From positions 1,054,001-1,118,000 of the forward strand of contig NC_088175.1 of NCBI RefSeq assembly GCF_028769735.1: DNA of 64,000 bases. The letters are read 5' to 3'. This DNA comes from Zonotrichia leucophrys gambelii. Taxonomy: Eukaryota; Chordata; Aves; Passeriformes; Passerellidae. Below the pieces are notes generated by a model. That model was not told where the DNA came from. It searched no databases and worked only from the letters and a program-made list of their open reading frames with translations. Positions within the stretch are counted from its first letter, which is position 1, and each line of letters starts with the position of its first letter. Shown here one piece after another: positions 13,027 through 26,400 of this stretch. A program made the translations under genes and the position numbers.

Positions 13027-13668
13027 TGTCCTAGGGTGATGTTGTGATGCTTGCATCCCCATTCATATGTTCTGTTTATGCTGGATATTATGTTCTGTGC
13101 CTTCAAGACTAGCTCTGAAGAGTGAAAGTTTTGTTCTGGTTTTGTTATCAGCCACTCCCCCATGACTGGCGGGACACAGAGACAGGGCAGTACATGGTGC
13201 TGCTTTTGCTTTTTCTTTGGCTTTTCACTTTGCTCTTGCTTCTGCTCATTAGTTAGTTTACCTAAGCAGTCCAAATTTTTCCCTGGACTGTTCTTCCTTT
13301 CCTTTTTGGCACCACTCGAGCCTGCTGCGGGCTGGGCCCTGGCAAACCCCGAGAGTTTGCACCTTGTGGCCCAGCGGGGCCTGCTCTGGGCAGCAGCTGC
13401 CCCAGCGCCGGAGGGACTGAGAACAGAGCGAGCACCCCCAGAGAGACTTTCTGAATTTGTCATCTTTTTCAGAGCAGTGTCAGAGTGGTGTCACCCCGTA
13501 TTGTTCATTTTGTGTGCTGGGGGTGCTGTGCCTGTTAAATAAACAGGTTCTTTCCACTTCTCTCTGAGGAATCTTTCCGGAACCGGTTGGGGGTAAGGGC
13601 CATGTGGGTTTGCTTTCTGGAGGACCCCCTTTGGAGGTTTTCTCCCAAATTTGCCCTAAACCAGGACA
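13027..13668 (+). mobile_element. Solo ERV LTR (ERVL-like) with 5-bp target-site duplication
   Basis: The element is 642 bp, starts TGTCCTAGGG and ends CCAGGACA. It is flanked on both sides by GTGCC (13022-13026 and 13669-13673), a perfect 5-bp target-site duplication. It carries an AATAAA at 13538-13543 in the sense direction. A 5-bp duplication is typical of class III/ERVL elements. No internal retroviral sequence is present, so it is a solo LTR from LTR-LTR recombination. The intact ends and duplication suggest moderate age. Confidence 0.9.
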
Positions 13669-13673
13669 GTGCC

Positions 13674-14045
13674 ACATCCTGGTGCCATCCTCCCTAGCGG
13701 GTTTTTCACATCCATCCATCTCCATCCATCTCCTCGGCTCCAGGCTGCCGAGTATCCCAGGCTGAGCCTGCTCCAACACGAACCCGAGGGAGCCGGGCAG
13801 AGCTGCAGCTCGCAGATGTCTCCCCTTAAAAACCCCTTAAAAACCCGGCAAAGCGGGTGGAAATCCCCGGCCCGGGGCTGGAGCAGGGGTGGAGGGGGGG
13901 ATGAGGTTTGGTTTGATCCCGATTAAGAGGGGGCAGGAGGAGCCGGAGCCAGCGCGGCCCCGCCGCTCTCAGCCTCGGATGACCCCGGGAGAGTCCGAGT
14001 GCTGGCAGCGCTCCCTGAGCCACCGCAGAAAACTCCCGGAACAGC
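13674..14045. promoter_or_regulatory. Small CpG-rich island 18 kb upstream of HIF1A
   Basis: About two dozen CpGs lie in roughly 370 bp of about 60% GC, against CpG-poor surroundings. It begins directly after the LTR's target-site duplication, so it is host sequence. It could be a distal promoter for a non-coding RNA or an enhancer. I see no convincing coding exon in it. Confidence 0.4.
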
Positions 14046-17000
14046 TTTCCCTGCCTGCCATGGGCCAGGGATGCACGGCAAGCCTTTTGCTGAGGAGTGG
14101 GGATAAATCTCTGCAGAGTTTACATGGGCATCTTTGCAGAATTTACAAGCCCCCCATCGTTTTTCATGCTGGGAAACCATCGCCTTAAATCACACTGCAG
14201 GATCTGTTTTACAGCCACGCAGGCATTGTATTTCACACAGAGAATCTATATGCTTGGAAAACATTCAGCCCATTTTGCTAAAACCTCTGAGATAAACATC
14301 TTTCAGACTGAGAATCTGAGCTGTGCAATAAGAAGGCTGAAGTCCCCTAAACTTGTTGGTTTTTTTCTTTTTTTTTTTTTTTGTTTTGTTTTTTTATAGA
14401 ACTAAAAATGTGTGATAAAAGTCACATATTTCTGTGGCTGAGTCACCCCCTTGTAAACAGAGTGTGGCAAGAATGCTTTCCTTGAAACACCTTCCCTTGG
14501 AGCAGCCAAGCCTTGACCCTTCCAGACAGCATGAAAATATCTATATCTATATATATATATATAGTTCCAGTAGATTTTCATACTGTCTGACCAGCTGCCA
14601 GCATCTGCTCAGGAGCTGCCTTCCCTGGAGGCAAGGATACAAACAGGAATCTGTGCTGTGGCTTCAGTTTTCTCTTAAAATGCAGAATTGAATTTTAAAC
14701 AAGTGAGAGAGGCTGGCTATTCTGTGATGGATGCTCTGTGTACCTGCTGACTGATGGAGGCTGTAAACCTGCTCCTGATGGAGCAGCACTGATTTACAAG
14801 GGCTGAGGATCGAGACCACTGGATTTATGTCAGACATTATGGCTTTTGACTCCTGGTTGTGTCCCGGGGAGTGCAGGAGAGGAAAAACTCACCCAAGTAA
14901 AAGGCAGCTGCTTGCCTCCATGTCTGTGGCAGAACAATATTGGCCTCTTAATTTCCTACTGATTAAACTGTAGGAAAACAAAATCTGCTTTGCCTGGAGC
15001 GATTTGGCTTCAGCTCAAAAGCTTTCTCATCAAAATGAAATATCATTTGCTGTGAGACCGTTAGCAGGAGGATAAATGTAGTTATAAAAGCAGCTATTTG
15101 TAAAACCCAAGTGGGGAGCAGCAAAATGCTGTAATTTAGGAGAAAATCTCCACAAGGGCTCTGGAGGGCAAAACTCCTTATAAAGCCCAAGTTTCATTAG
15201 GATTCTGTGATGAAACAGAGAATTGTTCAGCTGCCCATCACTCAGATACAGAAGCATTTTTTCTTTCCTAACATCTCTTTTGGCTTGTGTAAAAGATGAG
15301 CTGGTTGTCACAGGGCTGGTGGGACCCTCCAGTCTGGTATTGATGTCCCCAAACTCAGAAGAGGGGTTGGAGACAATTTGCTTGGGAAGCACGAGGTTGG
15401 AAATGGTGGTGCAGCCCCTCAAACACCCACATGCTGTGATCAGCAGGGCTCAGGGCTGGAAAATGAAGTATAACCTATATAATCCTACATAATGCCTAGT
15501 AAATAGCAGGTCATTTTAGTCCTGGGAAATAGCCACAAGAGGGAGATGTGATTGGATGTGCCAAATGTATGTCTTTAATAGGCAGGAATCTTGAGAAATT
15601 GGGTATTAGTTCAGAGCTTACTAGAAATCCAGGAAAAAATTTCACCAGAGGAGCCTGCAGTTTTGGGGGGACCAAGCATCAGAGCTGAATTTTGGCAGTA
15701 CTTTTACAACAACAAAAAATTGTCCATGATGCATTTTTGTCTTAAAATCTCCCTAGTCCTAATGAAAATTTGTGTTTTCTTGAACACTGCCTGAATTACG
15801 TTAACAATTTTAAGTGAAAAGAGGGGAAATGCTGAGCTCCCCAAAACCCTAACAAAAACAGGAAATCAGATTTTCATTTCAGGTTGATTCAAAGAAAATT
15901 TTTGATCAGTGAACCAAAAGTTCCCTCATTCAGACAGCACAGCTGTAATTATCTTGCCCTTAAGGGCCGACTGACCGGGTGATGCTGCAGCATTTTGGAG
16001 CTATGGAGATGACTTGAATCTGCTTCTTGCATTCTGTGCTTTCAGTTTAAACAAAACATTTCTTGAAAGCCATCAGTCTGTCACCTTTCCCTTGTATGAG
16101 AATAATTTCTGTTAAAAATAAGCCTCCCTCTTTCTCCCCTCTCTCTTTTTCCCCCTGTCCACCACAAACCCAGACTGATACCAGGAGTTCTGTGGGGCTG
16201 AGGATTTAGGAAGCATAGCCAGAGAAGTGGATACTCCCTTTAAAATCATCTCTATGCCCTTTAAATCATCTGATTCTCAATTGTTATTGTAACAATGGGG
16301 AAAAAAACCTTTTTTTCCTCCTCTTAGAGCTGCTGCTGTTACATAACTGCTAATACAGTGTCTGGCTCCTCTTGCCCATCCTCCTTGGGGCTTTCAGACC
16401 TATTTACACACAAACAGACTAACACCCATCTGAAAGTCAGCTCAGGCACAGAGAAAAGATCCTTTTGTCTCCCCAAAATAACAGTCCTTCTCTGCAGGGC
16501 ACTGTTTGGCAAAGTGAGTGCCAGGTTGGTGCTTAGGTTAATCTGCTTAGATCGACTAACACAGTTGTGCAAGGGTAGAAAATATCCAGTCAAGTAAATT
16601 ACATCATCCAGGGAAAAGCTATTCTAAAGAAAGCTCACGCTGCATAAGCCTGAGCAAAATCCTGCTCAGGTAAACATTTACATATATTTACAAGCAGAAG
16701 CTCATTGCTTTCCTTGTAAAAAGAAAAAAAAATAAAAGAAAGAAAAAGAAAAATGGGATCTTTGAAGTTTCTTGGCTAATAGAAAAACATCTAACTAAAT
16801 TAATTAACTGGCCAAGATCCAGAATGATTTAAAAACCCATTACAATTTTTCTCACATTAGTAGTACTAAGTAGGTAAAGTCCCCAATCCAGGAGAAAGGA
16901 GATCAAGGTGTTGCTTAGCATTGTGTATAAGCAATGGCACTTCCCTGGCTATTCTGGGTCTATCTTTGAAATGCTGTAATTCCTTCTACTGTCAGACCAT

Positions 17001-19720
17001 ATTTGAACAATCTCATTCACTTGATGCTTCACTAAAATATTTTGTTCTCTCTGCAGTCTTAAATGCAATATGAGAAGGGGGAAAAAATGAAATTAGTGTG
17101 GATAGGGGAATTTAAAGACTGTAAGCACATCTGGATTTAAATATTTAACCCCTGCTGGCTTGTTTTTTACTGTCCTGCTCAGAAATATTTTCAGTGCAAG
17201 ATCTATTGTCAGTGGTGAGGCCTGAAAAGGGCTGATGCTGATGTGCCTGGCTGCCAGCAGCTTTCTGGCTCAGCTTTCCCCAGAGCTAGTGCTTGGGCTT
17301 CAGCAAAATGAAGGATGGGATCAAAAGCTAAGGAAGGGTTGGTCCTGTGATGGAGCCTGAGCTGCTGCCATCATCCTGGGCCACATCCCTGGGAATTCCA
17401 GCCTGCAGGGCAAGCACCATGAGAGCCTCCAGAAGAGTTAAATGGAGTTAAATGCCCTCAGAGATGTGTGGAAAGGGAGCAGAGGGTGTTGGAGACAGAC
17501 CAGGTTTTGGGGTCTCTGTTGCATTCCCTGGCCCAGAGCCTGTTCCAGCTGCCTTACACCCCTTGCTGGATGGAAGTTGTTGTGCAGTGACACCTAAATA
17601 CATCACAAAGGGGTCAAACTCAGTGCACAGACCCCTGGCCCCAGCCTTGGCAGCAGCCTCATCCCTCCCTCCATGCTGGTTTTGCTTTAGCAGAAAGTTC
17701 TGCATCATGTCAGAATTTCTTCTTCAGCTTTCTGTGGTTGCACTGAAAGGTCTCTTCTAGCAAAGCTCCTTGTCATGGTTTGAGCTTTGGATTACAGTTT
17801 GGGCCCAAATATGCAAGTGTGTCACATTGGGAATTCCCACAGAATAGAGTAAAAGTAATGTAGTTGGACTAAGCTCATATTCAAATGCTGTAGTTTTGGG
17901 GGTTTTTTCCCCCTAAGGCCTTGTAAACTTCACCTTGATATAAAATTTTATTTGGTTTCAAATTAATCTTTTGGTTTTTTTCTCTTCTTCCTCCCAAATT
18001 CATCTGATCAAGCCCTTGTCAGTTTTAAGAACACCTAGCTAATCCATTTATATTAAATACCCTTTGGAACAATCTTGTCTTATTACCTTTCCTTCCCATC
18101 CCTTTCCATCCTCTTTTTCCTGTGGTCCAGACTCACTGTGGCTTCAAGTCCCATGAAATGAGAGCAGCCACATTAGTAACAATAAAAGGATAAGGTTTCT
18201 GCAAGGGTAATTGAGCCTTTTAGGATTTTATCTGCCTGACCATGTTAGCAAAAGGGCTATTAAGCAAATGTGAAATTTAAAACTAGGTATTGTGTGTGAT
18301 ATATTGGCTTCTACAGTGCACCCATGTGATCAGCTGGGTGGGTGATTCACCATTACAAGGCTTAGCAGTGCTCAAGAGTTGAACAAGGCAGGATTAATCA
18401 GGTTCTCCACACTGACTGCCCTGCCCTGGACTGCTCCAACCCAGCTCTCCTCTGCCTCTCCCTTCCCACTTATTCACCAGTTTGATCTCCCAGATCTGCC
18501 TTCAGAGCATCACTGCAGATAAACTCATCTATCCAAGGGGTAAATACACCCATAGACATGTTGTGGCAGGGTGAGGGTCACAATGTCTTGTCCATACAAT
18601 TCTGTGAGTCACACTGAATCCTTGTGTTCATAAGAATGAGGAAAATCCTTAATAAGCTTTATTACTATTGGTATTTAGTGACAGTCTTGTCACTGGCATA
18701 GGTGTTCCCATGTAAGCATGCATTAAATGCCCATTTAAAATCCTCAATCTATTTTTTTTCTATGCTACAAATGAACTGATAAATGATTCCAGCCTTTTGG
18801 GATTATAACATGAATTGACATTCAAAAAAAAAAGAGTTCCAGCTCCATCTGTTTAGGTTACATAACTCATGATCTCAAGCAATCTCAGGGGCAGGATTTT
18901 CTGCATAAATAGTACAATTTCCAGTAAGGAGATTAAGGCTTCTTTGCTGGGAAAGGAAGAAATTACCAAAAAAGCTGTCATGTCAATGGACACAAATAAA
19001 TCATGTTCCAAAATACACAGGAAGACAAATTTATGTCATTCAGTCCCTCTGCCTCAGATGCTCCCTCCCCACCTGTCAGAAAAAAGCATTTTGCCACAAA
19101 ATACCATTCATCCTTTAAACATTAAATAAATGTGGTCAGCTCTGTTTTCCACATGTTAACTCCTTAAAAAATCAGTGCTGTTATTAACACTGTACATTTT
19201 CCCAGTTTTAATCCAGGTGTTTTGGTTTTTTTTTTAATATCTGGTAGCTTTCTGCAAGTGCTGGACTTCTGTAAATCCAAGTGCTGGGAAGCAACAAATA
19301 TATTCCACCAGGATAAAGAGAGGCATGAAAGCAGCTACTCTGGGGCAGCCTGGCAGCAGAGCCTTGCTGTGTGTGATAGAGAGAAAAGCTCTCCCCCAGA
19401 ATCTGACAGCTCTGTGCTCGTGCTCCATGAAAGCATGTGAATTTCAGGTTAAAAACACATCATTTTGGTGTGTGTGAATAAGAAGAAAACTCCTGCTTTG
19501 GCCTCTTTCTGCACACAGACAGGCAAGTGTTTCTGCAGACAGACTGTTACCACACGTCACATCCTCCCCAGGCAAAGCTCCCATTAAAAGCTGCTGGCAC
19601 AGAGTGTTTATTAAAGAAACTCACGGCCATGGCAGCACTGCCCCACTGCACAGGGTCACTGGCCCAGCCAAAATTCCCTTTGCTGGAGGGGAAAAAGAAA
19701 AGCAGAGTCCACTTGGGAAA
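14046..19720. other. Intergenic, mostly unique sequence
   Basis: It holds T runs at about 14366-14395, a (TA)n stretch at 14537-14563 and an LTR-start-like TGTCATGGTTTGAGC at about 17773 that I could not close into an element. No gene is recognised. Confidence 0.6.
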
Positions 19721-20491
19721 GCCCCAGATCAGGCTGGAGCTGTGTGCTGAGCCCCAGCTCAGGGCTGGGGGTGTGTGCTGAGCCCCAGCTCAGGCTGGAG
19801 GTGTGTGCTGAGCCCCAGCTCAGGCTGGAGGTGTGTGCTGAGCCCCAGCTCAGGGCTGGGGTGTGTGCTGAGCCCCAGCTCAGGGCTGGGGTGTTGCTGA
19901 GCCCCAGCTCAGGCTGGGTGTGTGCTGAGCCCCAGCTCAGGCTGGAGCTGTGTGCTGACCCTGCTCAGTGGAGGTGTGTGCTGAGCCCCAGCTCAGGGTT
20001 GGAGGTGTGTGCTGAGCCCCAGCTCAGGCTGGAGCTGTGTGCTGAGCCCCTGCTCAGGTTGGAGGTGTGTGCTGAGCCCCAGCTCAGGTTGGAGGTGTGT
20101 GCTGAGCCCCAGCTCAGGGCTGGGGGTGTGTGCTGAGTCCCTGCTCAGGTTGGAGGTGTGTGCTGAGCCCCTGCTCAGGTTGGAGGTGTGTGCTGAGCCC
20201 CAGCTCAGGGCTGGGGGTGTGTGCTGAGCCCCAGCTCAGGTTGGAGGTGTGTGCTGAGCCCCAGCTCAGGGCTGGGGGTGTGTGCTGAGTCCCAGCTCAG
20301 GCTGGAGGTGGGTGCTGAGCCCCAGCTCAGGGCTGGGGGTGTGTGCTGAGTCCCTGCTCAGGTTGGAGGTGTGTGCTGAGTCCCTGCTCAGGTTGGAGGT
20401 GTGTGCTGAGTCCCTGCTCAGGTTGGAGGTGTGTGCTGAGCCCCAGCTCAGGCTGGAGGTCGGTGCTGAGCCCCAGCTCAGGGCTGGGGGT
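19721..20491 (+). repeat. Minisatellite, 25 copies of a 30-31 bp unit
   Basis: The unit is GTGTGTGCTGAGCCCCAGCT followed by CAGGCTGGAG, repeated 25 times (counted by GCTGA). Variants are CAGGGCTGGGG, CCCTGCTCAGG and GAGTCC. Most units contain the inverted repeat CTGAGC-CCCA-GCTCAG. Because the unit is a multiple of three, frames stay open across many copies (period 10 residues); I take these as artefacts, not a protein. Confidence 0.95.
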
Positions 20492-23400
20492 TGTTCCCCA
20501 GCCTTGCCCAGAGTTCTGCCAGGCTGTGGGCTCTCTCCAGAGCTCACCCTGCTTCTGCCCCTGTTTATTTTTCATTTCCTGCTGCAGCTCTTATGTGCAC
20601 CAAGGCCTCTCTTATCTTTAATGCCTAAGGTTTCAGCATGGACCAAGCCACGGCTACTCAGCAGATCCCTGTTTCCCCTTCCTGGTGCCTTTTCCTTGGA
20701 AAGCCAAGTGAGTCTGGTGTGTGGTTAACAGGAAACGTTGTGCTGGTGGCTCCCATCTTGCTGTTCGTGCATTACCACCTCTCTGCTGAAACCACTTCAT
20801 GCCTGAGTCATGTGCTCACCATCCCTGTGCTCTAGGGACACTTCCATTCTTTTACTCATCCCCTGTGTGCTTCAGGAGCTCAGGGACTTCCAAGGATGTC
20901 CTGGGAAATCCTCCCTCTTCCTAGGCTTGGCTATTTGCTTCACCACCAAAATGGCATGGAAAAAATGAGGAGGCCCTCATGCTGCTCTCACACAAGTCCC
21001 CAGGACTCTAAAATAACTCTTTATCTCCTGGTTTCACCACAGGGGAAGTGAACTTGCCCAAGCTGATATGCAGAAGCAGCAGAGCAGCAAAGGGGGTACA
21101 GCTTGCCTGGAAGATCCTCTGCTCAGCAGCATCAGCAAACTGAGTCAAGCTCAAAGTGCTTTGGAGCACTCTCCCATTTAATTCCTGGGAAACTGCTGCT
21201 TCTGACCTACCACAGCAAAAATCACAGAGATGACTCAGGAAAACTGAGATTATTTTGTGTAAGGGGGAAATACAGAGGCAGTGCCTTCCTGCTGCCTGTC
21301 CTCCCCTCTTCCTCCCCTCTTCCATGCACATCCCCTCAAACTGGCAGTGAGAGAGTTCCCATCTCCAGGGCTATCACACCTGCTTCCCTCCCCAGACAGT
21401 GGTTTCCCATCAAAACCCCTTTGCCTCAGCTTCTCAAAACCCCATCCCAGCCACCCTGCACTTCCAGCAGGGTAAATGGAGACATGGATTTCCAGGGCTG
21501 GTCCCCATATTCCTGGAAATAAGCTGAATATTGAGGAGGAAAGCCCTGGATTTCCCTGCCCTGTGGGAAACTGTCAGTGCTACAGAGAGAAGTGACTGAA
21601 GAGTTGCAAAACGCCATTGCATGTATGACTGACTGTGAACATTTCCCATCACCTGAAAAGAGAAAGAACAACTTCTGGCCTGGCCAAGTGGGGAAGGGAG
21701 CAGGAGAAGGGAACAGAGCCAATGACCTGAACCCAGCCCCGTTTAACTCCTGCTGCCCTGCAGAAGCTGCAGTCATTTCCTAAAGGTCAAAGTGGTGTTA
21801 GAGCAGGACATGAACCCTGGTGTTGTTTCAGAGGGATGGATCAATACTCCTGACGTGGGAAAGTGGCCAGAGATGAGGCAGAGTCCCACTGCCATGGAGA
21901 GGGCTGGCAGCACTGTGTGGCTTTCAAGCCAGTTTACAATATGCACTTGCTAATGTACTTATGCTTTAATTGCTATTTAGCAATGAGGTGCTTGGGAGGA
22001 GTTGCCCAGACAGGAGAGATTAGAGAGGGCCAACAGAAGAAGAGATGCTAATCAATGAGATGATGGACTTTCTCTGGTCTGATATGTTGGCTAACTCCAG
22101 GAAATTATTTTTTTCCTCATACCCTTCCTATAAGCCAGCAAGAGCTTGGCCTGATTTCGCTGATATTCAGCACTTTGAAGGTGGCCACATCCAACATGAG
22201 GATGTGTCTGACACTGGCCACAGCCCTAGGACCAGCAGCTGCCTCTCCTAGCAGCACTTTTCAGGTGATTATCCATCTGCACCATTAACCTTCTTGTACT
22301 CAGAGGTGCGGTTTTATAATTTATTTTAAAAAATAAACCAGTGGTGCTGTCTCAGACATGACTGACAGAACTTCATTACCCTCTCCACAGGGCTGCAGCA
22401 GCAATTTCTTTGCCATCACATTCAGCAAAGACTGCAGGACACTCACAGGCTGCAGAAACTCTGAGGTCATGTGGAAACTTTTCACATTAATGAGGGCTCC
22501 TGAACAGAATTCTGTTCTGCAAAATAAACACTGCTTCTGGGTAGTTTTTGCTCATTTAGGTCACTTTCAGCCATGTTTTACCACGAGTTTGCTTAGCAGG
22601 GAAAAATAATAAAAGTTGTATGATGCAAGATACTTGTTTTTTCTTGATGGGGTAAAAAACATATGAGGGACATTTTATTTGTAAAAAATCTGTGTTAGGA
22701 TGATTGCGGTTACCTCAGAGATCTGTGAACTTGGAAACTGTGAATCCCTGAGAAGCTGACTGGTTGTCTACGTGATGTAGAAGACGTCAGTGAGCTGACA
22801 GTAACCTTTGGGTTGAGCCAAGCCTTCTTTGAGGGGAAAAGGGGTGGGTTTGTTGGGTTTTATACTTGTGGCTGTTTTCTCACATCTCTGATTTTCCACT
22901 GAGAAGCCACAGAGCCCGAGCAGGCTGCCTGTCCCTGCCTTTCCTGCAGCCCAGTGCACTGGGGACACCTCACATGGGCTCTGTCCCCTCCTCTGCACAT
23001 ACCTGTGGGGAAGAAAGGTCACACCAAGATGCCACCTAAGGGGCACTGCTCAGCCAGCCAGGCTGGCTGGAGAGGAGCCTCAGATCTCTCTGAGGTGATT
23101 CCCTAAGGGGTTGGTTTTTGTTTGCTCATTTTCAAGCTTATATCAATTAAAAACCTTTCAGAAGTGTTCCTGTTACACCAGAATGGATTCTTCCCTCTCA
23201 GAAACCCACGCTGTACTCCTGCAATTAGATTTCTTTTCTGCTGCTTTGGGAGAAGTTGTTCAGCTGCTGGTCCTATCAATAATCCAGGAGCTGCTGTGCT
23301 CAGGCCTATGCTTGCTTTTACCTGGGGGAGATTGCAGCAGCGCTGCCTTCTCTCACTTTTGCGTAACAGTTTCAGTAAAATAAATGAGTAGTAGAGATGC

Positions 23401-26400
23401 TATTGCTACAATCCTCTTGCATTTTTAAAAAGAAAGTCCTGAAATGGTGATGAAATTTCACTGGGTTTTGACCTTGCCATCCAGTTCTTTGATGATGTGC
23501 TTTGTTCATGATGAACCAAGGGCTTCCCAACTAAAAATGAAAATTACATACATAATGAACTTTTTTTTTCTTTTCCAAGACAACAGGAAAACCAAAAATT
23601 GATCAGCTTGTATGTCTCTCTCTGCTGTATGTGTGAATACCTATATGTACTAAAGGTTTGCCCTGAGAAAAAGCAGTCAGCATAAATAAATTTTTATTTG
23701 GTTCTGAAAATGATGAGGTCTGTGGCCATTCTTATCTTATCCCACAAGATCTTCATTTCCCACGCTCATGAGTTGCCTCTTATTGATGAACATTTCATTA
23801 TTTAGCGCATGATCTCAGATAGCAAAGTGAGGTCTGATGCACCAACTTTGTCATTATGGTTCTGAATTTTGCTTACTCAGTTATTTGGCAAACTCCTTCT
23901 ATCCTCTGCTGACATCTTACAAACTCAGGGGTTTCCTGGGCTCTGAAATGTTGGGCTTGTCAGTTCCTACCAGAACCATGCCAAAGTCTTCATTAACAAT
24001 ATAGAAATGCCCCCAGCCCATTCTATGCCTCCATTATATTGCTTTTCCTGATTTTCCCACCTGCCAAAGTGCTCTGAGAACCCAGCACTGGTGGTCCTTG
24101 CTTCACTGCCCCACAGTTCGCCCTTCCTGCTCTCCACAGCATCTCCAGCTGAAGGAATGAGGAGTTTGACCAAAGAAATGGCTGGAAAGCCATCAAAGGG
24201 ATGCTGGTCTCTTGCTGCTGGCTGAGGTGGATGGCACCAAGGAGGAGACACCAGGCAGAATGCTCAGATGCTGCTTTGTGGCCAGATACCTGGAGCTGCT
24301 CATACCCATGCTCAGCTCTTTCCTGGCCCTGGCTTTCTGTGACAGGAGTTGTTCTGCTGGAAAGTACCTATTACACCTTTCCTAAGTGGGGAACTCAGTC
24401 TCTCTTCCAAAGGACCACATCCACAGACTATTTATGTATCTAGGTCCAACTGATTTTTATCTCAGCTGCTTGGATACCTTTGCATATCTGGACCTGAATG
24501 TTTTGTCTGTGGTCATGCAGGAAGTCTATGGTAAGCAGAGAAGTGAAAACACAATGCAAGCTAAAGCTGTAACTGCTTGTGCCACTGTTTCCTACACTGG
24601 GAATTTTTTGGGAGCTGGAGAAGTTCTCTGTCTGCTGTGAATGGCAGCATTATGTTGCCTCTGCATTTTAATATTTAAAATAAAACCCCATATTGCTGGA
24701 GCAGATGATGCCTATCGATTATCCCCTCAGAAGCTGGAGAGCTCATTTCAGCTGGCACTGATGTGGCTGAAAGCCAGGGCTGCAATTGATCATTTAATTA
24801 ACTGGAAGAAAATTAAAGGAACTGTAATCTGTGTCTCAGCTCTGTTGTTATCAAGCTGGCAAAGTGCTTCTTTCTGCCTAGAGCAACGATCAGCTCCTTG
24901 ACCCTGTGATTTAGAAACACCTGTTTAGGATCCCCCCTCACCTACCCACCTGCATTTCTGCAAGGCAGGAAGCAACAGAGCTGGATCCTTCCTCCATCTT
25001 CTTGTGCTTCCCAGGTACTTCAGGGGTACCTGACACCACTCACAGCGGGCTGGATCAGCTGAACCCACCTCTCACCACCTCTCTGAAGGTGAGATTAATG
25101 TGAAGAACCATGAAGGTTTGAGATTAATAGGTGGGAAATCTGGAAAGTCTGGGAGAAAAATGGATGTACTATAAAAGTCGTTTATTTAGAGGCTGAAATG
25201 AGAACATGGGAGCTCTTGAGTTCAACATTTCCTTAAAGGGATTGAGATATTGATTTTTATTTTGCTGCTTCAAATAAGTAAGAGGGAACAGTGTGTTTGA
25301 GAGAAAAATTACTGGTCCTGAAAATCTGGCAAGCTCTTAAAGCTTTGGCTTAAACAAGCTACTTGAGTGGTCTGTGAACACAGAGAGGGAAAAAAGAAAG
25401 ATTTAAGAAGGCATTGTTTTAACAATTGTGTTGCCATATCAAGAGAATAAAGGCAGCTGCTTGGAACTTGTCTTTGCATGCCCAAGTAATATGTTAATTA
25501 CCTCATTCCCCCATAAATGCCTACAGTCCTCCAAAAGGCATGTTAAAACAGACATAGTCATTAAAGCTTGCACTGCATTTTCTAATGTGTTGCTGGGAAA
25601 ACAAACAAACAAACAAATAAAACCTCAAACCCTTTGTCTTTTAGCTAGATCCAAGTTGGGGAAATGTTAGGCAAAAACATTTAAGAAACTGTATAATTGG
25701 AAAGAAAGTGTGTTTTAATGTCAAAACAGGAAAAAACTCCAATCAGAATTTGAAATTTCTTTATGTTGGATCAGGTAAAAGAGTTTGGTCACCTTTACAT
25801 TTTCATTACAAGTGCAGCCCATTTAATTTCATCTTTCAATTTATTTTGGACTCTTTCTTGCTGTGTGTGAGAAACTTGTGGTCCAGGCTGTAAAATAACA
25901 AAGGGCTTCGTAGGAGGGATGAAAAGGATCAAAAGAAGGAAAAAGAAGCCTCTTTCTGAATGCTCCTGTGGATCATAACTAGCTGTAGGAGTCAGAAATC
26001 TGCATGAAATTGAAACCACTCCTTCTATGTGAGAGAAAGGCATATTCCCTCTGCTCTGGGTTATAACTTATGCAAAGATTGTCATCCCATTCACACTGCT
26101 GCTGCTGGCTGCTCATCTGCCTTCCCTCCCCTGTCCTCAAACAGCTTCACTTGTGTTTATAGTGCCTTCAAAAGGGAAGAAGTGCAGAGAAGAAAGTAAA
26201 ACTAGCCTGGTAGGTCTGAGGTGTTATGAGCTGATTGGCATGTGGGGAGTGTCCTGCTGGCTGCAGAGGTGTGGGTTAAAACCACGGTGTTGGTCACAGG
26301 GAGAAGCAGCCTGTGTCCTGCTTCCCAGTGTGATGACAGGCTGTGCTGCCCTGGCCACCACAGCCTCACAAAAAACCTGTGCTTGGAGTGTGTGAGCAGA

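Noticed and set aside
17773..18100. LTR-start-like TGTCATGGTTTGAGC and following sequence.
   Set aside because: I could not find a matching CA-terminal end, polyadenylation signal in place, or target-site duplication.
19744..20728. Long open frames with 10-residue repeats (AEPQLRLEVC type) on both strands.
   Set aside because: They follow from a 30-bp minisatellite unit lacking stops in several frames; there is no start context, splice structure or gene-like flank.
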